From RYN-230 sp963717125 (GTDB lineage: Bacteria > Actinomycetota > Actinomycetes > Streptosporangiales > Streptosporangiaceae), in contig CAVQVG010000005.1 of NCBI GenBank assembly GCA_963717125.1, positions 1 to 64,000 of the forward strand: 64,000 nt of DNA, read 5' to 3'. The notes under the pieces were generated by a model. The model was not told where the DNA came from. It saw only the letters and a list, made by a program, of their open reading frames with translations, and did not search any database. Made by a program: the position numbers and the translations under genes. Below are positions 54,624 through 61,517 of this stretch, piece after piece (within the stretch, counting starts at the first letter, position 1; each line of letters opens with the position of its first letter).

Positions 54624-55181
54624 TTAAGCAACATGGGGTGTGCGGCGGGGCGGAACCTGACGTTCTGGCTGGTTCCGGGCCGGGTCCGGCTGGGCCTGGC
54701 TCGGCGCCGGCGTGGCCGGCTGGGGCTGCGGGCGCTCGGCCTGAGCCTGCCGGGCCCGGACCTCCTCGGCCTGGGCGCGCTCCTGTAGCGCGGCCAGCGT
54801 GGCGTCGATGTCCCGCCGCATCCGGGGCGCGGCCAGCACCCGGAACAGCCCAGCCGACCCCCCTTCCACCTGAACGCCCTTGACCACTCGGACTTGACCG
54901 CCGGGCACCGGCTCGACGATGTGGTCGAAGATCACCCGGCCCAGCGGGAGTGGGCTCTCGCTGATCCAGCGCCGGCCGGGCTCCACCGAGGTGATGGCGA
55001 ACGTGCCGCCCAGCGCGTTGTGTTTCTTCACCCAGCCGGAAGTGCCGGCCCGGAATTCGCCGTCCATCTGGGCGATCTCCTTGCTGGCGTCCCACTCTGG
55101 CCAGCGGGCCACGTCGGTCCAGATCCGCCAGACGGTGGCCGGGTCGGCCCGGAACGATACTTCACATTCGAATAGGTACAC
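54624..55181 (-). CDS. SRPBCC family protein
   Basis: A 185-residue START/Bet v1-like (SRPBCC) ligand-binding protein. The fold covers residues 1-135 (FECEVSFRADPATVWRIWTD; GGTFAITSVEPGRRWISE; LFRVLAAPRMRRDIDATLAAL), and a proline/glutamine-rich 50-residue tail follows. Members bind hydrophobic ligands or act as cyclases. The GTG at 55181 has GGAGGT upstream. No clear partner is adjacent. Confidence 0.78.
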   Translation of the reverse strand: MYLFECEVSFRADPATVWRIWTDVARWPEWDASKEIAQMDGEFRAGTSGWVKKHNALGGTFAITSVEPGRRWISESPLPLGRVIFDHIVEPVPGGQVRVVKGVQVEGGSAGLFRVLAAPRMRRDIDATLAALQERAQAEEVRARQAQAERPQPQPATPAPSQAQPDPARNQPERQVPPRRTPHVA

Positions 55182-55483
55182 GACGGGACCTCCGCGAATG
55201 CGGCACCCGGGCAGCGAAACCCCGGTACTAACGAACCTAGGCTATCGGGCCAGCCGGAACTGGTGGGCAGAACTGGGCACACCCGTAGCCACACCACTGC
55301 GCGCCGTCACGGTGGGCCAGTTCAGCGGGGCTGGCCAGCGGCGAGGTGAGGGCTATGTAATGTGGTGTTATCGGCCGGTAATTCACCGAAGATCAGGACA
55401 TGGCCAGCAGGTGCGTCCTGCCTGCGGGCCCTCGCCAGCGCGGCTCCGCCTGCCCACCCCCAGGCCCGCCGGAAGGACCCCGG
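55182..55483. other. Intergenic region
   Basis: About 300 bp between divergent genes. The first half is ordinary GC-rich sequence; a patch near 55350-55390 (TGTAATGTGGTGTTATC region) is AT-richer and may hold the lipoprotein promoter. I see no gene or strong hairpin. Confidence 0.4.
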
Positions 55484-56500
55484 ATGAATCGCCTCCAGCT
55501 CATGTCCAGCCGCCCTGCCCGCACCCTGCTGGCGCTGCCCGCGCTCGCCGCGCTGGTGGCCGGCTGTGCCATCGGCCAGTCCGGCCGCGCGTCCGGCGCG
55601 AAGCCCGGCACGGCCGCCCAGGCGGCGGACAGCACCCGGATCGCTGCCGCCAGGCCGGACGACCCGAACGCGCCCGGCTTCTGGTACGGGACGGACAGCG
55701 CGACGATCGCGATCACCACCAAGCCGCCGTACCGGGAGCCCGCGGTCAGCGGCTCGCCGCCGTACGGCGGGTACATCGGGATGGCCGGGAACTGGGCCCG
55801 CTGGTCCGGCTGCGGCGGCGTGCTGGTCTGGTCGTCCCAGGACAGCAAGGCGGCGAACACCAACTACAACACGTACCACAAGGGCATCGGCACCGGCGTC
55901 TACTGGTTCATGGCCGGGCCAGGAGTGGACCCGCACTACAACGGGAAGACGTCCGAGGCGTCCGCGTGGGGCGCGGCCCAGGCGGCCAAGACGCTGCGCG
56001 CCATCGGCGGCCTGAACGTCACCTACAAGGTGGTCTGGATGGACATCGAACTGCCGGGTGACGCGCCGAACTACACGCCCGCCCAGGACAACGGCTGGGA
56101 CAACGTGTACACCTCGACATGCAGCGGCAAGATCAAGACGGCGTTCGTGGCCGCGGCCTTGGACCGGGCCGACCTGAACGGTTACGCGTCCTACCTGACC
56201 GCGCACTCGTCCTACACGCCCGGGGTGTACTCCTCCCCGCTGATCTGGAGCTCGATCTTCGGCACCGGCAGCGCCTCGTCCATCCCGACCACTGACGAGT
56301 GGACCTACACGGACGGCACCAGGAACATCTCGCCGCCGCCGATCGGCTGGTGCGTGCCGGGCACCTCGACCTGCGCCCAGTTCTTCGGCGGGGTGACCAG
56401 TTCCAGCGCGCACGCGGTGATGTGGCAGTGGTCCGGCGGCGGCGGTCTCACCAACGGCGTCGGCGACTTCGACCAGATCGACACCAACCACGTCGGCTGA
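55484..56500 (+). CDS. Lipoprotein with GH25/DUF1906-like domain
   Basis: A 338-residue lipoprotein (lipobox LVAGC at residue 24). The mature part resembles glycoside-hydrolase-like TIM barrels of the GH25/DUF1906 type: FWYGTDSATIAITTKPPY, GTGVYWFMAGPG, VVWMDIELPGD (a conserved DxE), GYASYLTAHSSYTPGVYSS, AVMWQWSGGGG and GDFDQIDTNHVG. The DIE and WQW pattern is usual for lysozyme-like muramidases, but activity is not certain. The ATG at 55484 has GGAAGGA six bases upstream. Confidence 0.75.
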   Translation: MNRLQLMSSRPARTLLALPALAALVAGCAIGQSGRASGAKPGTAAQAADSTRIAAARPDDPNAPGFWYGTDSATIAITTKPPYREPAVSGSPPYGGYIGMAGNWARWSGCGGVLVWSSQDSKAANTNYNTYHKGIGTGVYWFMAGPGVDPHYNGKTSEASAWGAAQAAKTLRAIGGLNVTYKVVWMDIELPGDAPNYTPAQDNGWDNVYTSTCSGKIKTAFVAAALDRADLNGYASYLTAHSSYTPGVYSSPLIWSSIFGTGSASSIPTTDEWTYTDGTRNISPPPIGWCVPGTSTCAQFFGGVTSSSAHAVMWQWSGGGGLTNGVGDFDQIDTNHVG

Positions 56501-56656
56501 GCCACGCCCCACCGGGGGCGCACACCGCATTGCTCATCGCGCTGATGCGTGCGGGGCCAGGGGTGCATCAGGCGCCACATAATGCACCGTAGTCACACAA
56601 GGCGGCACAGACCACCAGGGTGAGCAGGAGCCGGGCGAGCCGGGCTGAGGTCCCGT

Positions 56657-58357
56657 ATGGTGTGCCGGGTGGGGTCTGCGTTGATTGACCGCCGCACCGC
56701 ACGCTTCGCGGTGGGGTTGGCCGTTGCTGGCTCACTGATGCTGACGGCAGGGCTCGGCATCTGGGCGGTCAGCGCGCTGAGCCACGCGATCCCGCACTCC
56801 GCGCACACGGTGGCCTGGCTGGCCGCGGTGGCCCTGATCACGGCCGGTGTCTGTTGCGGCGTGCTGATGATCGTGGTGCTGCTCGGCTCGGGTGGCGCCG
56901 GGCGGGCGGCGGAACCAGCCGGCCGGTCCCGGCCTGACGCGCGGGCACGCGGGCCGGTCCCGCCGGGCGCGCTGCCGCCCGGGGCCCAGGTGGCTGGCCC
57001 GCCTCGGCCCGGTCCGCGCTTGCCCACTGGCCCGCCGCCCGGGCCGCCGACTTCGGCCGGTCCACGCCCGCCCGCCGGCCCGCCGCCGCGGCCTGGCCCA
57101 GGCGCGCCGCCCGGTCAGGGCGGGCCTCCGGAGGCTGCGCAGATGATGGGCGACTGGCCTGCGCCGGGCCCGGAGCAGCCGGCCGTTCCCGAGCCCGCCC
57201 CGGGCGCCGGCCCGATGCTGGACATGTGGCCCGTCCCTGGTCCACGGCCGGGATCCGAGCCGGAGGACTGGCCTGCCGGCGCCGAGCTGCCGCTGGACGC
57301 CGAGCCCATGCCGGGCAGCTGGCCGTCACCCGACGCTGGGCGCAGCCGCACTGACGGGGCGGAACTGGCGGACTGGCCGGATCCATCTGGTGCGGCCGGG
57401 CACGGTAATGGACTGGCGGCGGATGACTGGTCCGGGCCGGATGGCGGGTTCCCGGCCGGCGCCGGGCGGGCGGCCGATGACTGGTCCGGTCCGGATGGCG
57501 GGTTCCCGGCCGGCGTTGATGAGTGGTCTGGGCGGGATGACGGGTCCGCGCCCGGCGCTGAGCCGGGGCCGGACGGCTGGTCCGGGGCCGACGCCGGGCT
57601 GCGGCCCGGTGCTGTCCTCGGGCAGGGTGGCTGGGCGGTGCCAGCTGCCGACGATGGGCTGGATGCCGGGCCGGGGGCCGATGGCTGGGTCGTCCGGGAT
57701 GCCGGGCTGGCCGCAGCCGCGGGACCGCAGTCGCCTGACTGGGTGGTACGGGATGGCGGGCCTGATCTAGGTGGCGGGCCGGACGCGGATGACTGGTCCG
57801 GTGCGGACCCGGGGCTGCCGTCGGCCGGTGAGCCGGTGCTCAACCTCTGGCCCACCCACGACACTGAGGCGCCCGACGCCGAACCCGCGCCCAGCGCCGC
57901 GGCCGAGCGGCCGGCCCAGGGCGAGACGCCAGAAGATGAGCCGACCCGCCGCGTGGAGTCGGCGTTCAACGTGTGGCAGCGCCCGGGCTCGGCGGCGGCA
58001 CCGGACCCCGGGCCGGCTGCTGCTGACCCGCTGCCCGGTGCTGACCTGCTGCGCGGTGCTGACCTGCCGCGAGATGCTGACCTGCTGCCCAGTGCTGACC
58101 TGCTGCCCAGTGCTGACCTGCTGCCCAGTGCTGACCTGCCGCGAGATGCTGACCTGCTGCCGGCGGCGGGGTTGCTGCCGCCCGCGCCGGACCTGCTGGC
58201 CGAGCTGCTGAACCCCGTCGGTGACGACGCTGATCACGAGCCCGTCCGGCGCCCGGCACCGCCCCGCGACAGCGGCCCGGTCCCCACGTGGAACCCCGAC
58301 TCCGAGGATGACTGGCTGCGCGTGCTGCGCGGGTTGCGCTCCTCGGAAGACAGTTAG
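56657..58357 (+). CDS. Repeat-rich membrane protein, unknown
   Basis: A 566-residue protein. Two helices near the start (FAVGLAVAGSLMLTAGLGIW; WLAAVALITAGVCCGVLMIVVLL) anchor a long, low-complexity cytoplasmic or extracellular tail. A proline-rich part is followed by acidic, tryptophan-spaced repeats of a DDWSGPDGGFPAG type (tandem copies near 57417-57540) and a leucine/aspartate repeat LLPSAD encoded by 18-bp units at 58018-58160. The ending DDWLRVLRGLRSSED is compact. I do not recognise a family. The repeats suggest a tether or adhesion-like scaffold. Confidence 0.65.
   Translation: MVCRVGSALIDRRTARFAVGLAVAGSLMLTAGLGIWAVSALSHAIPHSAHTVAWLAAVALITAGVCCGVLMIVVLLGSGGAGRAAEPAGRSRPDARARGPVPPGALPPGAQVAGPPRPGPRLPTGPPPGPPTSAGPRPPAGPPPRPGPGAPPGQGGPPEAAQMMGDWPAPGPEQPAVPEPAPGAGPMLDMWPVPGPRPGSEPEDWPAGAELPLDAEPMPGSWPSPDAGRSRTDGAELADWPDPSGAAGHGNGLAADDWSGPDGGFPAGAGRAADDWSGPDGGFPAGVDEWSGRDDGSAPGAEPGPDGWSGADAGLRPGAVLGQGGWAVPAADDGLDAGPGADGWVVRDAGLAAAAGPQSPDWVVRDGGPDLGGGPDADDWSGADPGLPSAGEPVLNLWPTHDTEAPDAEPAPSAAAERPAQGETPEDEPTRRVESAFNVWQRPGSAAAPDPGPAAADPLPGADLLRGADLPRDADLLPSADLLPSADLLPSADLPRDADLLPAAGLLPPAPDLLAELLNPVGDDADHEPVRRPAPPRDSGPVPTWNPDSEDDWLRVLRGLRSSEDS
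57417..57540 (+). repeat. Coding tandem repeat, about 54 bp
   Basis: Two adjacent copies of about 54 bp encode D-W-S-G-P-D-G-G-F-P-A-G and differ at a few bases; further diverged copies continue to about 57620. Confidence 0.7.
58018..58160 (+). repeat. Coding 18-bp tandem repeat
   Basis: Eight units of 18 bp (CTGCTGCCCAGTGCTGAC consensus), three in a row identical, encode L-L-P-S-A-D with P-R-D-A-D variants. Confidence 0.85.
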
Positions 58358-58387
58358 CCAGGCGGAATAGCCGGGCCGCTGCGCTGG

Positions 58388-58415
58388 TTACCACAGCTAT
58401 AAACGAAACTATACG
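58388..58415 (+). promoter_or_regulatory. Candidate promoter of MFS gene
   Basis: TTACCA (58388-58393), a 16-bp spacer and TATACG (58410-58415) resemble -35 and -10 boxes. The palindrome ATACGTAT (58411-58418) overlaps the -10, a good position for a repressor such as a TetR protein. This is inferred from sequence only. Confidence 0.4.
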
Positions 58416-58428
58416 TATCGGATATGCT

Positions 58429-60036
58429 GTGACCCCGACCAGTACATCGCCCCGGAATCGTGCCGCGCGCTCGCGGGCTCACCAGGTGACCAACCGGGAG
58501 CGTGCCGTAATCCTGGGCCCCCGGCCGCCGCGCGCAGTCTGCGGCCCCCGGTCTGCCCGCACCCCCAGCGGGACTGACGGCTACCCGGCCGCGCCGGACC
58601 GGAGCCCGGCCGCGCCAGACCGGAGCCCGGCCGCGCCGGCCGCGCCGAGCCGGCCCGGCTACAGCCGCGCCGCGCTGATCCTCATCCTGACCGCCGCATT
58701 CATGGTGGTGCTGGACTTCAGCATCGTGAACGTGGCGCTCCCGTCCATCCAGCGGGAGCTCGGCTTCCCGGCCGCGGCTGCCCAGTGGGTGGTCACCGGG
58801 TACGCGATCACCTTCGGCGGGCTGCTCATCCTGGGCGGCCGGGCCGCCGATCTGTTCGGCCGCCGCCGGATGTTCGTGGCCGGCCTCATCGCGTTCTCCG
58901 TCGCCTCGCTGGCCGGCGGCCTGGCCCAGGACCCGGTGCTGCTGGTGGCGGCCCGGGCCGTGCAGGGCGCGGGCGCCGCGCTGGTCGCGCCGGCCGCGCT
59001 GTCACTGATCACTACCGGGTTCCCGGAGGGGCCGCAGCGCACCCGGGCGCTGGGCCTGTATGGCGCGACCGCGTCGGTGGGTTTCGTGGCAGGCCAGGTG
59101 CTCGGCGGCGTGCTGGTCGAGTTCACTAGCTGGCGGGCGGTGTTCCTGGTGAACGTGCCGGTCGGGCTGGCCGCCGTGCTGCTCGCCCCGCGGCTGCTCG
59201 GCCGCGGCCGGGAACAGCGCACCAGGCGGCGGCTGGACGTCGGCGGCGCGGTGCTGATCACGGTGGCCGTGGCCAGCATCGTGTTCGCGGTGTCCGAGGG
59301 CGGCGCGGCCGGCTGGGCCTCGCCCTGGGTGCTGGGCGCCGCGGCGGCGGCGGTGGTGGCCCTGGCCGGGTTCGCGGTGGCCGAGCGCAGGCACCCGGAC
59401 CCACTGGTCCGCGGCGACCTGCTACGGCTCCGGTCGCTGCGCAAAAGCGGCGCGCTGATCATGCTGCTGGGCATCTGGAACGGCGGCGAGATGCTCGTGC
59501 TATCGCTCTACTTCCAGCAGGTGCTGCACGACTCGCCGCTGATGACCGGGCTGGCCATCGCGCCGCAGGGCATGGTCGGCTTCGCCGCCGGGGCGGCGGG
59601 CGCCCGGCTCGCGTCCCGGCTGGGCCTGCAGCGGCTGCTGGTGCTCACCAACGCCGTGGCCATGCTCGGCTTCCTGGTGCTCACCCAGCTGCCGGCCACC
59701 GGCGGGTACAGCCCGCTGCTGGCCGCGGTGACGTTTGTCGGCTTCGGCACGGCGGGCACGGCGTTCGGCTCGATGGTCACCGCCAGCAAGGGGGTGGCCG
59801 ACGGCGACCAGGGCTTCGTCGGCGGGGTGATCAACACGGGCCGCCAGATCGGGGCCGGCATCGGCGCCGCGCTGCTGCCCGCGATCGCCCTGACCGTAAG
59901 CCACGGCGGACACACGGCCGGGGTCAGCGGGGACCGGGCCGCCATGCTGGCCGGTGCGGTGGCGGCCGGCCTGGCCACGCTGATCGCGGCCACGCTGCGC
60001 ACCCGACCCGCACCCCGGCACGCGCAACCCGCGTAG
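58429..60036 (+). CDS. MFS transporter, DHA2 drug:proton type
   Basis: A 535-residue exporter with 14 expected helices. The first ~78 residues are a disordered, proline/alanine-rich head with a small S-P-A-A-P-D-R repeat. Motif D1 (VVLDFSIVNVALPSIQRELG) and motif A (GGRAADLFGRRRMFVAG) place it in the DHA2/EmrB-QacA family of proton-driven multidrug exporters. The GTG at 58429 is close to the putative promoter, so the transcript may have a very short leader. No regulator gene is adjacent. Confidence 0.85.
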   Translation: MTPTSTSPRNRAARSRAHQVTNRERAVILGPRPPRAVCGPRSARTPSGTDGYPAAPDRSPAAPDRSPAAPAAPSRPGYSRAALILILTAAFMVVLDFSIVNVALPSIQRELGFPAAAAQWVVTGYAITFGGLLILGGRAADLFGRRRMFVAGLIAFSVASLAGGLAQDPVLLVAARAVQGAGAALVAPAALSLITTGFPEGPQRTRALGLYGATASVGFVAGQVLGGVLVEFTSWRAVFLVNVPVGLAAVLLAPRLLGRGREQRTRRRLDVGGAVLITVAVASIVFAVSEGGAAGWASPWVLGAAAAAVVALAGFAVAERRHPDPLVRGDLLRLRSLRKSGALIMLLGIWNGGEMLVLSLYFQQVLHDSPLMTGLAIAPQGMVGFAAGAAGARLASRLGLQRLLVLTNAVAMLGFLVLTQLPATGGYSPLLAAVTFVGFGTAGTAFGSMVTASKGVADGDQGFVGGVINTGRQIGAGIGAALLPAIALTVSHGGHTAGVSGDRAAMLAGAVAAGLATLIAATLRTRPAPRHAQPA

Positions 60037-60101
60037 CACGATGGAAGGACTGGGCTCGCCCTCATGACCGGCCCAGCCGCCGCCTCGAATGGGAGAACGA
60101 G

Positions 60102-61007
60102 ATGAGTTCAGCGCAGCAGGACCAGCAGCCACGCCCCAGGGTCGCGGTGCTGGGCATCGGGGCGATGGGCCGCGGCATGGCGCACAGCCTGCTGCGGGCC
60201 GGCTGCCAGGTTGACGTGTGGAACCGGACCCCGGAGCCGGCCGCGCAGCTCGCGCTGGACGGCGCGACCGCGCATGAGCTGCCCGCCCTCGCGGTGCAGC
60301 ATGCAGACGTGGTGATCACTATGGTCGCGGACGCGCAGGCGGTCGAGGCGGTGGCCTTCGGCGACGGCATGCTGGCGGCGATGCGGCCGGGCTCGGTGTG
60401 GGCTCAGATGGCCACGATCGGTGTCGCGGCCACCGACGAGCTGAACGCGCGGGTCGGCCAGGAGCACCCCGGCGTGTACTTCGTGGACGCGCCGGTGTCT
60501 GGGACCAGGGCGCCGGCCGAGACCGGGACCCTGCTGATCCTGGCGTCCGGTCCGGAGGCCGCGAAGCCACGGCTGGACCCGGTGTTCGCCGCGCTCGGGC
60601 AGCGGACCAAGTGGCTGGGCGAGGCGGGCCGCGGCAGCCGGCTGAAGCTGGTCATGAACACGTGGCTGGTCACCCTGGTCGAGGGGGCCGCTGAGGTCGT
60701 GGCGCTGGCCGACTCGCTGGGGGTCGCGCACCAGGACGTGCTGGACTTCCTGGCCGAGGGAAACCTGTCGTCACCGGTGGCGCTGGTCAAGGCGCGCAAG
60801 ATGGACGCGGGGGACGACTCGCCAGAGTTCTCGCTGCAGTGGGCGCTGAAGGACATCCGTCTCGCGCTCGACGCGGCGGACCGCCCGTTGCCGATCGTCG
60901 CGGCGATCCGGGACCGGTGGACCGGCCTGGTCGACTCCGGGTTCGGCGGCCTCGACGTGGCCGCCGCCCGGCACGGCCTGGACAAGCCCGCCGCCCCGGC
61001 CCGCTAA
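60102..61007 (+). CDS. Beta-hydroxyacid dehydrogenase family protein
   Basis: A 301-residue NAD(P)-dependent enzyme of the 3-hydroxyisobutyrate dehydrogenase/glyoxylate reductase family. The Rossmann site is VAVLGIGAMGRGMA, followed by the substrate motif FVDAPVSGTRAPAETGTL, the catalytic lysine in GSRLKLVMN and the C-terminal helical domain (FSLQWALKDIRLAL). The exact substrate is unknown. The ATG at 60102 follows a GAGAACGAG ribosome site. The cupin gene is convergent, 14 bp away. Confidence 0.88.
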   Translation: MSSAQQDQQPRPRVAVLGIGAMGRGMAHSLLRAGCQVDVWNRTPEPAAQLALDGATAHELPALAVQHADVVITMVADAQAVEAVAFGDGMLAAMRPGSVWAQMATIGVAATDELNARVGQEHPGVYFVDAPVSGTRAPAETGTLLILASGPEAAKPRLDPVFAALGQRTKWLGEAGRGSRLKLVMNTWLVTLVEGAAEVVALADSLGVAHQDVLDFLAEGNLSSPVALVKARKMDAGDDSPEFSLQWALKDIRLALDAADRPLPIVAAIRDRWTGLVDSGFGGLDVAAARHGLDKPAAPAR

Positions 61008-61021
61008 CGGCTGGGCGACGG

Positions 61022-61390
61022 CTAGTTGCTGGGCTGGGGCGCGCTGCGGCCGTAGTCGTCCTCGAGCCGGACGATGTCATCCTCGCCGAAGTAGTCGCCG
61101 TGCTGGACTTCGACGAACACCAGCGGCCTGGCACCGGTGTTGTGCATACGGTGCGCGACGCCCAGCCCGACGTTAACGGTACTGCCCCGTTTCACCGGCA
61201 CCTCGACCCCGTCCAGGGTGACGGTGCCCACACCTGCCACGACGAACCAGTGTTCCGCCCGGCGGGCGTGCTTCTGGTAGCTGAGCCGCTGCCCGGGATG
61301 CACCTCGATGGTCTTGACCTTGAAGGAGCCGCCCTCAGCGAGAACCGTGTAGCTGCCCCACGGGCGCTCGGAGTGTTCAGTCACCCGCAC
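61022..61390 (-). CDS. Cupin protein, phosphomannose isomerase type II-like
   Basis: A 122-residue single-domain cupin. It resembles the C-terminal domain of type II phosphomannose isomerase/GDP-mannose pyrophosphorylase: RPWGSYTVLAEGG, VHPGQRLSYQKHARRAEHWFVV with metal histidines, and GVAHRMHNTGARPL. Stand-alone forms often act on mannose-6-phosphate or related sugars. The start is the GTG at 61390, or 61384. It is divergent from aconitase. Confidence 0.85.
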   Translation of the reverse strand: MRVTEHSERPWGSYTVLAEGGSFKVKTIEVHPGQRLSYQKHARRAEHWFVVAGVGTVTLDGVEVPVKRGSTVNVGLGVAHRMHNTGARPLVFVEVQHGDYFGEDDIVRLEDDYGRSAPQPSN

Positions 61391-61432
61391 ATCCTGCCCG
61401 ATCCGCCGCCGACTGGGACCCCCACCGGGTAC

Positions 61433-61494
61433 CTTGACGTCGAGATAAGCGCATCATAGCGTGGGATACGGAACTTAGCTCGATGTCGAGATAC
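61433..61494 (+). promoter_or_regulatory. Aconitase promoter with two operator-like sites
   Basis: TTGACG (61434-61439), a 17-bp spacer and TAGCGT (61457-61462) form a good sigma70-type promoter. Two similar sites share a YTYGANGTCGAGATA pattern: CTTGACGTCGAG (61433-61444) over the -35 and the near-palindrome CTCGATGTCGAG (61479-61490) just downstream, 46 bp apart. This layout suits a dimeric repressor of aconitase. Confidence 0.6.
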
Positions 61495-61517
61495 CTGCGA
61501 TCGGGAGGCGGACCCTG

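Noticed and set aside
58018..58160. CRISPR or intergenic repeat array
   Set aside because: The 18-bp units are tandem and in frame in a coding region.
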